Shown: positions 1 through 5,964, counted from the first letter of the stretch. The stretch: 5,964 bases of DNA from Thermoplasmata archaeon (GCA_023129265.1 JAGMCJ010000168.1:1-5964); one strand, 5' to 3'. The notes: a model not told the origin generated them from the sequence alone. Program-made: numbers and translations.

Positions 1-986
1 TGATATTCCCCATTTTCTTCGGGCTCATGATTGGCGACCTTGGATACGGCCTGGTCATGATGGTAGTCGGCCTATGGTTGAAGGGGAAACTGAAAGACAT
101 ACCAGAGCTTTCCAATCTGATGTGGATACTGTTCGTGTCGGGCATCTTCGCAACGCTCTTCGGGATGTTCCTGTACGGTGACGCCTTCGGCATTGCGTTC
201 CACTATCACCCCTCTCCCGGAGAGGACCCCGCCCCTTGGCTCGGGTTCAATCTGATGGGTATCGACATCCCGTATCACGCGCCCATTCACAAGGTGGGCA
301 AGTTCGGGGCAATGGATCTCATCGCTCTGTCCATTCTCGCGGCCGGTGTTCACCTCGGGATTGGGTTCATCTTCGGCGTCATGAATGAGAGAAAGCACAA
401 CAAGAGGCATGCACTGGCGAAGTTCGGATGGCTTCTGGTTCTGATCGGTCTTGTCGTCGTGCTGTTGAGGGTGGCAGTGCAGAAGGAAAGCCTTGTCGTT
501 CCACAGGCCCTTTGGTACAACGAACTCGCCAATCTCACCCATCCGATTAGAGACGCAATGCTGGAGTCGTTCGTGTTCTTCGGAACCCTACAGATCTCAT
601 ATGCGGGTGTGATCCTAGTAGTTGCTGGTATGCCGCTTCTCGTCATAGGTGAAGGCGGACTTGCCATCGTTGAGATAGTCGGTCTCGTGGCAAACACGTT
701 CTCCTATGCTCGTATCGCTGGCGTCGCTGTGGCAAAAGGTGCAACGGCGGTCGCGTTCAACACGGTCTGTATGCCCATGATTTTCTACGCGGACGGAAAC
801 ATCGGACTGATGATTGCAGGCGCCATCGCCCTCTTCTTTGCTCACGCAACCGTATTCATGTTGGGCGCGGTCTCAGCGGGCATTCAGGCTCTTAGGCTCC
901 ACTATGTGGAATGGTTCATGAAGTTCTTCAAAGGAAGGGGGATACATTTCAAACCTTTCGGAATAAGGAGAATACAGGAGGTGTAA
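1..986 (+). CDS. atpI: A-type ATP synthase subunit I (subunit a), 3' partial fragment
   Basis: Membrane stator subunit that carries the ion half-channels against the rotating c ring. The reading frame is open from base 3 and the gene begins upstream. The 327 residues seen are the C-terminal membrane half of a protein usually about 620-680 residues long, so the apparent ATG at base 27 is an internal Met. The fragment opens with the family motif FFGLMIGDLGYG, then shows several hydrophobic segments (roughly fragment residues 1-27, 39-60, 105-128, 142-160, 188-212, 215-235, 237-265, 268-300). The motif NTFSYARIAG contains Arg at bases 711-713, the counterpart of the essential arginine of V-ATPase subunit a (yeast Vph1 R735). 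The end, ALRLHYVEWFMKFF, holds the second conserved Arg (bases 894-896). The His usually three residues before it is Gln here. The TAA stop lies 5 bp before the proteolipid gene, whose ribosome binding site sits in this gene's last codons. Family assignment is very secure. Confidence 0.96.
   Translation, partial: IFPIFFGLMIGDLGYGLVMMVVGLWLKGKLKDIPELSNLMWILFVSGIFATLFGMFLYGDAFGIAFHYHPSPGEDPAPWLGFNLMGIDIPYHAPIHKVGKFGAMDLIALSILAAGVHLGIGFIFGVMNERKHNKRHALAKFGWLLVLIGLVVVLLRVAVQKESLVVPQALWYNELANLTHPIRDAMLESFVFFGTLQISYAGVILVVAGMPLLVIGEGGLAIVEIVGLVANTFSYARIAGVAVAKGATAVAFNTVCMPMIFYADGNIGLMIAGAIALFFAHATVFMLGAVSAGIQALRLHYVEWFMKFFKGRGIHFKPFGIRRIQEV
976..983 (+). promoter_or_regulatory. Shine-Dalgarno site of atpK
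   Basis: AGGAGGTG lies within the final codons of the subunit I gene, 8 nt before the ATG at 992. It is a strong match to the archaeal 16S rRNA tail complement (GGAGGTGAT) and decides the start at 992 over the upstream in-frame ATG at 911. A strong site fits the need for many c subunits per complex. Confidence 0.8.
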
Positions 987-991
987 GAAGA

Positions 992-1210
992 ATGGTAGAA
1001 GTGATGTGGCTGGCAATTTCGGCGGCCGCAACGATGGTGGGCGCAGCTTTCGCCACGGCTTGGGCAGAAAAGGTCGTTGGTGCAGCTGCAGTCGGAGCAA
1101 TGGCAGAGAACGAGTCCCTCTTCGGTAAGGGCATCGTCTTCATGGTGCTCCCAGAGACCATCGTGCTGTTTGGCTTTGTCATAGCCTTCCTAATCGTAGG
1201 TAAAATCTAG
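992..1210 (+). CDS. atpK: A-type ATP synthase subunit K (proteolipid c)
   Basis: Rotor-ring subunit that carries ions across the membrane. The 72-residue protein is a single two-helix hairpin, the usual size for a euryarchaeal c subunit. Helix 1 spans about residues 4-38, the polar loop is AENESLFGK (38-46), and helix 2 spans about 47-70. The ion-binding carboxylate is Glu55 in VLPETIVLFG (bases 1154-1156). Helix 1 has small-residue Ala spacing where many c subunits have a GxGxG pattern, and it carries Glu26-Lys27. Glu26 aligns with the ligand Gln of Na+-binding c subunits. I chose the ATG at 992 because GGAGGTG lies 8 nt upstream and the product then has family length. A longer reading from 911 would add 27 charged, non-membrane residues overlapping subunit I. 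No signal peptide or hairpin duplication is present. H+ or Na+ specificity cannot be decided from sequence. Confidence 0.96.
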   Translation: MVEVMWLAISAAATMVGAAFATAWAEKVVGAAAVGAMAENESLFGKGIVFMVLPETIVLFGFVIAFLIVGKI

Positions 1211-1226
1211 GACAAAGGGATTCACG

Positions 1227-1778
1227 ATGGGATTGGAGTCCGTAGTCAAGGGCATCCTAGAAGCTGGAAGAAAGGAGTCCGAGGAGATAGTCAGCGGTGG
1301 CAAGAAAGAGGCGCACAGGATAGTCGCCGAGGCCAAGAAGAAAGGGACCGAGGAGATGAACAGGAGTGTTCAGGAAGCCGAGATCCTTGGTGAGAAGAAG
1401 CGGGTGCAGGATCTGGCAAGAGCGGACCTCGAAGTGAAGAGGATAGCGCTCGAAGCACAGAAGGAGATCCTGGACCTGATTAACTCCAAAGCCTTGGAAC
1501 ACCTGCGAATTCTCCACTCGAACGATGCCGTCCTCAGACGACTCCTCAGTTCTCACATGGCCGACGTAAGGACTGGAAGGGTCTACTCCAATGAGAGGGA
1601 CAGGATGACCGTTCAGTCGATTGTCGGCGAAAGCTATGCGGGGACGAGACCGGTTGTGGGAGGCATCGTCATCGAGAGCATAGACGGGAAGACCACCGAG
1701 GACCTTACGTACGAGACTCTGATGCAAAAGACATGGGAGGATTCCGTGAAGGAGGTTGCTGAGATCCTATGGCGATAA
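1227..1778 (+). CDS. atpE: A-type ATP synthase subunit E (peripheral stalk)
   Basis: Stator stalk subunit that pairs with subunit H and ties the top of the A3B3 head to subunit I. The protein has 183 residues, within the usual range of about 180-205. Residues 5-95 are rich in Lys, Glu, Arg and Ala and lack helix breakers, as expected for the long H-paired coiled coil. Residues from about 100 form the globular head-binding domain, with the family motif GGIVIES-DGK at 145-155 and the hydrophobic end VAEILWR. After DGK the sequence reads TTEDLTYETLMQ, where the family usually has a dNT-type motif, so this loop is somewhat divergent. The ATG is preceded by only a weak AAGGGA 6 nt upstream. The gap after the proteolipid stop is 16 bp, the largest in the window. 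The 3' end overlaps the subunit C gene by 10 bp. The N-terminus MGLESVVKGILEAGRKE supports this start. Confidence 0.93.
   Translation: MGLESVVKGILEAGRKESEEIVSGGKKEAHRIVAEAKKKGTEEMNRSVQEAEILGEKKRVQDLARADLEVKRIALEAQKEILDLINSKALEHLRILHSNDAVLRRLLSSHMADVRTGRVYSNERDRMTVQSIVGESYAGTRPVVGGIVIESIDGKTTEDLTYETLMQKTWEDSVKEVAEILWR
1751..1757 (+). promoter_or_regulatory. Shine-Dalgarno site of atpC
   Basis: GGAGGTT lies inside the end of the subunit E gene, 11 nt before the subunit C ATG at 1769. It supports translation restart within the 10-bp overlap of the two genes. Confidence 0.65.
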
Positions 1779-2851
1779 CGCGGAAGCTGAGACAGAAGCT
1801 CAAGGGCAGAATACCTATCGAACTCGGCAACTACCCCTACGTCTGTGCCAGAGTCAAAGGAAAGAAGAGCAAACTGATCTCGAAGGACAGCTATGCAAGA
1901 TTGCTGAAGATGGAGACTCCGAGCATCTCGCGGTTCCTCGGCGAGGGGCAATACAGAGAGCAGATGCTCGCTCTCGGGGCGAAGTACTCGGGCGTGGACC
2001 TCATCGAGATGGCGACCCGGGACAACCTTGCCGAGGTCTTCACGCAGATAATCGAGTTCTCGGAGGGAGACCTCAGAACCATGGTTTCCAGGTTCCTCGA
2101 GCGCTGGGACGTTTGGAACATCAAGACCATCATACGAGGGAAGTCCTACGGCGCCGCGGACGAGGAGATTATAGAGGACCTCGTTCCGGCGGGTTCGTTC
2201 TCCACGGAGTTCCTCCGGAAGCTTGCTGAGAAGGAGACCATCGAGGAGGTCATGGAGGAGCTCGGGGACACGGTCTACGACATCGCCTACCGAGAAGCCA
2301 AGGGCGAGGAGGAGGAGTTCCCGCCAATCTCCGTCTTCGAGGACGCCCTTGACCGCGCGTACTACTCCTTTCTTCTCGAGATTGTGCCCGCGACGACCGA
2401 GCCGATGAAACTGTTCAGGATGTTCATACGGAAGGAAATCGACATGATAAACATCAGGACGCTTCTCAGGATCAGGCAGGAAGCGGAGAGGATAGAGCGC
2501 GACGTCTTCATTGGCGGTGGGTTGGAGCTGTCCAAGGAGGACCTCGAAACATTGGTACCACTGTCAATCAAAGAGCTGCTTCCGAGACTGCGGGAGTACT
2601 CCTTCTACGATGACATCTCGGGTCTTCTCCGAGAAATCGAGACGAAAGGTCTCAATGAAGTGGTCAGAGCCCTTGAGAAGCATCATCTGAAGGAGGCGTC
2701 GACGTATTCGCACCTTCATCCCCTCTCGATACTCCCGGTTCTGGACTACCTGATATCGAAAGAAATCGAGGTGGAGAACATCAGGATCATCGCGCGCGGG
2801 AAGCGGGACGGCCTGAGCGAATCCACCATAAGGGACCTTCTGGTGATTTGA
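1769..2851 (+). CDS. atpC: A-type ATP synthase subunit C (homologue of V-ATPase subunit d)
   Basis: Funnel-shaped adaptor that seats the D/F central shaft on the c ring. The 360-residue length is normal for the family (about 340-390). The signature WDVWNIKTIIRGK lies at residues 113-125. Related motifs recur as MINIRTLLR around 226-234 and ENIRIIARGK around 336-345. The conserved Asn of the three copies is at 117, 228 and 337, about 110 residues apart, which matches the three-fold helical-bundle design known for this family. The protein is acidic, has no membrane segment, and is probably largely helical. The ATG at 1769 overlaps the end of the E gene in another frame and has GGAGGTT upstream. 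The stop TGA directly abuts the GTG start of subunit F, so coupled translation is likely. Confidence 0.96.
   Translation: MAITRKLRQKLKGRIPIELGNYPYVCARVKGKKSKLISKDSYARLLKMETPSISRFLGEGQYREQMLALGAKYSGVDLIEMATRDNLAEVFTQIIEFSEGDLRTMVSRFLERWDVWNIKTIIRGKSYGAADEEIIEDLVPAGSFSTEFLRKLAEKETIEEVMEELGDTVYDIAYREAKGEEEEFPPISVFEDALDRAYYSFLLEIVPATTEPMKLFRMFIRKEIDMINIRTLLRIRQEAERIERDVFIGGGLELSKEDLETLVPLSIKELLPRLREYSFYDDISGLLREIETKGLNEVVRALEKHHLKEASTYSHLHPLSILPVLDYLISKEIEVENIRIIARGKRDGLSESTIRDLLVI
2842..2847 (+). promoter_or_regulatory. Shine-Dalgarno site of atpF
   Basis: GGTGAT matches the right half of the anti-Shine-Dalgarno complement and lies 4 nt before the GTG at 2852, inside the end of the subunit C gene. 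It supports GTG as the start codon. Confidence 0.6.
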
Positions 2852-3151
2852 GTGGAGATAGCTGTCGTCGGGGATGAGGACTTCGTTCTCGGCTACAAGC
2901 TCGTGGGCATCAGGAAGACGTATCCGGTGGAGGACGAGAAGCTAGAGTCGGTCATCGATGATGTGCTGCAGGACACAGGCGTCGGCATCCTCGTCCTTTC
3001 CACTCGTTCGCTGGGCAAGGTCAGTGCTGGCGCCAAGAAAAGGATCATGGCCAGCTCGCACCCCGTTGTCATAAGTGTTGGCACGGAGGAAGAAGAGGAC
3101 CTCAGGGAGAAGGTCAAGAAGGCAATCGGAGTCGATTTATACAGGAGTTAA
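2852..3151 (+). CDS. atpF: A-type ATP synthase subunit F (central stalk)
   Basis: Small rotor subunit that binds subunit D in the central shaft and is thought to modulate catalysis. The product is 99 residues, typical for the family (about 98-110). It opens with EIAVVGDEDFVLGYKLVGI, the hallmark N-terminal beta strand and turn of this Rossmann-like fold. VGILVLSTRSL (about 44-54) and HPVVISVG (about 70-77) supply further strands, followed by a charged helix ending KAIGVDL, the usual C-terminus. The start is GTG at 2852, immediately after the TGA of subunit C with zero spacing, and it places the first residues exactly where the family begins. The gap to the next gene is 13 bp if subunit A starts at 3165. 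Confidence 0.95.
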   Translation: MEIAVVGDEDFVLGYKLVGIRKTYPVEDEKLESVIDDVLQDTGVGILVLSTRSLGKVSAGAKKRIMASSHPVVISVGTEEEEDLREKVKKAIGVDLYRS

Positions 3152-3152
3152 G

Positions 3153-3157
3153 GGAGG
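3153..3157 (+). promoter_or_regulatory. Shine-Dalgarno site for the upstream atpA start
   Basis: GGAGG lies just after the subunit F stop, 7 nt before the ATG at 3165. It favours that start and excludes the in-frame ATG at 3075, which lies inside the F gene and would add 30 very basic residues foreign to the family. Confidence 0.65.
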
Positions 3158-3164
3158 AATTGGA

Positions 3165-4943
3165 ATGCAAGAGATCGAGAGACCCGAGGTGACACGACCC
3201 ATGGAGGAGACAGCAGGCGAAATCTACCGTGTCGCGGGTCCCGTCGTCACCGCCACAGGCATCCATCCGAGGATGTATGACGTGGTTGAAGTGGGTCATG
3301 AGAAGCTGATGGGTGAAGTTATCCAGATAGTCGAGGAGAAGACGATCATCCAGGTGTATGAGGACACGAACGCCGTCAGGCCGGGGGAGCCTGTCCGTGA
3401 TACGAAGGCTTCCCTGGTCGCGGAGCTTGGACCCGGTCTGCTGGGGACCATATACGATGGCATACAGAGGCCTTTGAAGGTCCTCACCGAGACGATGGGG
3501 GACTTCATCCTGAGGGGGGTTTCCGCTCCTGGCATCTCCAGAGAGAAGAGATGGGGATTCACGCCCACAGTCGCCGTCGGCGACACTATTCAGGGCGGGA
3601 CCATCATAGGTAAGGTTCAGGAGACCACTCACACCGAGCACAGAGTGCTCTGCCCGCCAAAGATGTCGGGGAAGGTCGCCGACATAAAGGAGGGAGAGTT
3701 CACGGTCACCGACACGGTATGCACGCTCGACAACGGCCAGAAAATCTCCATGATGCAGAAGTGGCCGGTCAGAGTGCCGCGACCGTCCGCGGAGAAGCTG
3801 ATGCCCTCGATCCCCCTAATCACTGGCCAGAGGGTGTTGGACATGTTCTTCCCCGTCGCGAAGGGCGGAACCGCCGCCATCCCTGGCGGGTTCGGCACGG
3901 GAAAGACCGTGATCGAGCATCAGTTGGCCAAGTGGTGCGACTCCGAGATTGTCGTTTACATAGGATGCGGGGAGCGCGGGAACGAGATGACGGAAGTCCT
4001 GACTGACTTCCCCAAACTGGAGGATCCAAGAACAGGCGCTCCTCTCATGGAACGCACGGTCCTAATCGCAAACACGAGCAACATGCCCGTCGCTGCCAGA
4101 GAGGCGTCCGTCTACACTGGCATCACGATCGCAGAGTACTACAGGGACATGGGATACGACGTCGCCCTCATGGCGGACAGCACGAGTAGGTGGGCCGAGG
4201 CCATGCGAGAGATCTCTTCGCGTCTGGAGGAGATGCCGGGCGAGGAGGGCTATCCCGCCTATCTGTCCTCGAGGTTGTCGGAGTTCTACGAGAGGGCCGG
4301 GCGCGTCAAGACGCTCTCAGGGGCTGAAGGTTCGGTCAGCGTCGTCGGTGCGGTCTCACCGCCAGGCGGGGACTTCTCCGAGCCCGTGACCCAGGGAACG
4401 CTCCGCATAACCAAGGTCTTCTGGGCGCTCGACACGAGGTTGCGAGAGAGAAGGCACTTTCCCTCCATCAACTGGCTCACGTCCTACAGCCTGTACAACA
4501 TCACACTCAGCGACTGGTTCGTCGAGAACGTCAGTCCTCATTGGTCCGAGCTTCGTGAGTGGTCGATGGCCATTCTCCAGCGCGAGGCCGAGCTCCAGGA
4601 GATCGTCCAGCTCGTGGGCTCCGACGCGCTCCCCGAGGACGAGCAGCTGACGCTCGAAGTTGCCAGGATGATAAGGGAGTTCTTCCTGCAGCAGAACGCA
4701 TTCCACAGCGTCGACACGTTCGCCCCGCTCGATAGGCAGTACGAGCTGCTCGCGACCATAAAGAGGTTCTCGGACCTTGCGAAGAAAGCTCTGTCGCTGG
4801 AAGTGACCTATCAGGAGCTGGCGGACATGGATTCAATAACGCTCCTGGGCAAGATGAAGTACGAGGAGGACTTTGCGGGCGAGCACAAGAAGGTCATGGA
4901 CAAGATGGACGAGGAGTTCAGGCAGAAGGAGGTGATGTCCTGA
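3165..4943 (+). CDS. atpA: A-type ATP synthase catalytic subunit A
   Basis: Nucleotide-hydrolysing or -synthesising subunit, three copies per head. From 3165 the protein has 592 residues. In order it shows the N-terminal beta barrel (AGEIYRVAGPVV, about 16-27), the A-specific insertion (about 115-195), and the nucleotide-binding domain. The P-loop GGFGTGKT is at 241-248 with Lys247 and Thr248. The motif GCGERGNEM at 267-275 carries catalytic Glu270, and the Walker B strand VALMAD is at 333-338. The SVVGAVSPPGGDFSEP signature and a C-terminal helical domain follow. The P-loop differs from the usual GPFGSGKT. Both known intein insertion points, inside the P-loop and before CGERG, are uninterrupted. 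The ATG at 3201 is an alternative start with its own GAGGTGA and gives 580 residues, closer to the usual family N-terminus. The gene overlaps atpB by 4 bp. Identity is certain; the exact start is not. Confidence 0.97.
   Translation: MQEIERPEVTRPMEETAGEIYRVAGPVVTATGIHPRMYDVVEVGHEKLMGEVIQIVEEKTIIQVYEDTNAVRPGEPVRDTKASLVAELGPGLLGTIYDGIQRPLKVLTETMGDFILRGVSAPGISREKRWGFTPTVAVGDTIQGGTIIGKVQETTHTEHRVLCPPKMSGKVADIKEGEFTVTDTVCTLDNGQKISMMQKWPVRVPRPSAEKLMPSIPLITGQRVLDMFFPVAKGGTAAIPGGFGTGKTVIEHQLAKWCDSEIVVYIGCGERGNEMTEVLTDFPKLEDPRTGAPLMERTVLIANTSNMPVAAREASVYTGITIAEYYRDMGYDVALMADSTSRWAEAMREISSRLEEMPGEEGYPAYLSSRLSEFYERAGRVKTLSGAEGSVSVVGAVSPPGGDFSEPVTQGTLRITKVFWALDTRLRERRHFPSINWLTSYSLYNITLSDWFVENVSPHWSELREWSMAILQREAELQEIVQLVGSDALPEDEQLTLEVARMIREFFLQQNAFHSVDTFAPLDRQYELLATIKRFSDLAKKALSLEVTYQELADMDSITLLGKMKYEEDFAGEHKKVMDKMDEEFRQKEVMS
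3186..3192 (+). promoter_or_regulatory. Possible second Shine-Dalgarno site for an internal atpA start
   Basis: GAGGTGA matches the archaeal anti-Shine-Dalgarno complement and lies 8 nt before an in-frame ATG at 3201. It could serve an alternative start that drops 12 N-terminal residues. The match may also be coincidental, since the bases encode Pro-Glu-Val-Thr in the longer reading. Confidence 0.4.
4928..4936 (+). promoter_or_regulatory. Shine-Dalgarno site of atpB, upstream of a CTG start
   Basis: GGAGGTGAT is a full 9-base match to the archaeal 16S tail complement, located in the last codons of subunit A. It ends 3 nt before CTG at 4940. No ATG, GTG or TTG in the atpB frame lies within a usable distance, so this site decides the CTG call. 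Confidence 0.75.
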
Positions 4944-5964
4944 CCAAGGAGTACAGGACCATCACCGAGATCGCGGGCCCGCTCATCTTCGTGGAGAAGA
5001 CGGAATGGGTCGGCTACGGCGAGCTCGTGGAGATCGCCCTTCCGGACGGAACGAGAAAGAGGGGGCAGGTCCTCGATACATCGAAGGACATCGTCGTCCT
5101 CCAGGTCTTTGAAGGGACCGCCGGGATCGACAGAAGCTCGAGCGTCAAGTTCCTCGGCGAGACCGCCAAGCTGAACGTGTCGAAGGATATGCTGGGCCGC
5201 GTCCTCTCAGGCTCTGGAGAACCGCTGGACGGCGGACCGCCAGTGATTCCCGAGAAGAGGATCGAGATCGTGGGCTCGGCGATTAATCCCTTCTCAAGAG
5301 CCCCGCCAGAGGAGTTCATTCAGACCGGGATTTCCACCATAGACGGGATGAACACTCTCGTCAGGGGGCAGAAGCTTCCCATCTTCTCTGGTTCCGGGCT
5401 CCCGCACAACGAGATTGCGCTCCAAATCGCGAGGCAGGCGAAGGTCCTCGGTGAGGAGGAGGAGTTCGCGGTCGTCTTCGTCGCGATGGGCATCACCCAC
5501 GAGGAGGCGCAATACTTCATGCAAGACTTCGAGCGGACGGGCGCGCTCAAGCGGGCGGTTCTGTTCCTGAATCTTGCCGACGACCCAGCAGTCGAGCGGT
5601 TGATCACACCGCGAATGGGACTGACCGCCGCGGAATACCTGGCCTTCGAGCACGATTATCACATTCTCGTCATCCTCACCGATCTGACGAACTACTGTGA
5701 GGCGCTTCGGCAGATAGGTGCCGCCAGAGAGGAGGTTCCCGGAAGGAGAGGCTATCCGGGTTACATGTACACTGACCTGGCGACGATGTACGAGCGGGCG
5801 GGCAGGATACACGGCAAGAAGGGTTCCATCACTCAGATCCCGATCATATCGATGCCGGACGACGACATCACGCATCCGATACCGGACCTGAGCGCTTACA
5901 TCACGGAAGGCCAGCTGGTCGTCTCAAGGGAGCTGCACAGGAAGGGCATCTACCCGCCGATAGA
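4940..5964 (+). CDS. atpB: A-type ATP synthase non-catalytic subunit B, 5' part with apparent CTG start
   Basis: Regulatory nucleotide-binding partner of subunit A in the A3B3 head. 341 codons are visible of a family length near 460; the frame stays open to the window end. The first residues, (L/M)TKEYRTITEIAGPLIFVEKT, match the archaeal B-subunit N-terminus, which normally begins Met-x-Lys-Glu-Tyr. This places the initiator exactly at CTG 4940, overlapping the subunit A stop as CTGA, with a full GGAGGTGAT just upstream. The next in-frame conventional start is GTG at 4991, which would delete 17 conserved residues. The degenerate P-loop position reads SGSGLPHNE (from residue 150), as is normal for non-catalytic B subunits. 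VPGRRGYPGYMYTDLATMYERAGR begins at 266, and THPIPDLSAYITEG lies further on. The region expected to hold the arginine finger (PSLSRL) is beyond the window. Confidence 0.95.
   Translation, partial: MTKEYRTITEIAGPLIFVEKTEWVGYGELVEIALPDGTRKRGQVLDTSKDIVVLQVFEGTAGIDRSSSVKFLGETAKLNVSKDMLGRVLSGSGEPLDGGPPVIPEKRIEIVGSAINPFSRAPPEEFIQTGISTIDGMNTLVRGQKLPIFSGSGLPHNEIALQIARQAKVLGEEEEFAVVFVAMGITHEEAQYFMQDFERTGALKRAVLFLNLADDPAVERLITPRMGLTAAEYLAFEHDYHILVILTDLTNYCEALRQIGAAREEVPGRRGYPGYMYTDLATMYERAGRIHGKKGSITQIPIISMPDDDITHPIPDLSAYITEGQLVVSRELHRKGIYPPI

Noticed and set aside
911..991. Longer proteolipid reading from the ATG at 911
   Set aside because: The extra 27 residues are charged and unlike any c-subunit N-terminus, and they lie within subunit I. 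The strong ribosome site points to 992.
1208..1226. Terminator or promoter between atpK and atpE
   Set aside because: The gap is only 16 bp, with no hairpin, poly-T tract or TATA-like box. It holds little beyond a weak ribosome site.
1756..2229. 157-codon + strand open frame inside atpC in another frame
   Set aside because: Its Arg/Gly-rich product overlaps the well-supported subunit C frame. It is an out-of-frame shadow.
3075..3164. Longer subunit A reading from the ATG at 3075
   Set aside because: The extension is the out-of-frame end of subunit F, gives a very basic peptide foreign to the family, and GGAGG marks the later start.
3114..3641. 175-codon minus-strand open frame opposite atpF and atpA
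   Set aside because: It spans two real genes on the other strand with no recognisable motif. It is a by-product of codon bias.
3885..3998. Possible intein in subunit A at the P-loop or before CGERG
   Set aside because: Both known insertion points (GPFG/SGKT-type and Y-x-G/CGERG) read straight through with no inserted sequence.
5294..5875. 193-codon open frame on the minus strand opposite atpB
   Set aside because: It lies wholly opposite a strongly conserved B-subunit sequence, its product looks like no family, and it has the Arg/Leu/Val-rich make-up of an antisense shadow in GC-rich DNA.

Overview
This window is a stretch of an archaeal A-type (A1Ao) ATP synthase operon. Every gene is on the + strand, and the coding sequence is close to uninterrupted from the first base to the last. 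The order is subunit I/a (3' part only), K/c (proteolipid), E, C, F, A, B (5' part only). The I-K-E-C-F-A-B order, Shine-Dalgarno motifs matching the archaeal 16S tail (GGAGGTGAT), frequent AGG/AGA arginine and ATA isoleucine codons, and the protein sequences all point to a euryarchaeote in the broad sense. A Thermoplasmata-like or methanogen-related lineage is my guess; the sequence alone does not settle it.

Layout. Bases 1-986 encode the membrane domain of subunit I, with the N-terminal cytoplasmic half lying upstream of the window. Bases 992-1210 encode a 72-residue, two-helix proteolipid. Bases 1227-1778 encode peripheral-stalk subunit E, followed by central-stalk adaptor C (1769-2851) and central-stalk subunit F (2852-3151). 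The catalytic subunit A (about 3165-4943) and non-catalytic subunit B (4940 to the window end, about three quarters complete) close the window. Gene junctions are very tight: gaps of 5, 16, 0 and 13 bp and overlaps of 10 and 4 bp. There is no room for internal promoters or terminators between genes, so one polycistronic mRNA with coupled translation is expected. Subunits H (usually upstream of I) and D (usually downstream of B) are not in the window.

How the genes work together. Ions cross at the interface between subunit I (essential arginine in SYAR) and the ring of K/c subunits (essential Glu in LPET). Ring rotation passes through the funnel-shaped C subunit and the D/F shaft into the A3B3 head. 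E, together with H, forms the stator stalks that hold the head against subunit I.

I found no hidden novel system: no mobile element, CRISPR, intein or RNA gene. The points worth checking are details within a housekeeping complex. atpB has no ATG, GTG or TTG at its homologous start and appears to begin at CTG. The proteolipid has a second carboxylate (Glu26) level with the ion-binding Glu55. The subunit A P-loop reads GGFGTGKT instead of the usual GPFGSGKT. Subunit A also has two well-placed candidate starts.
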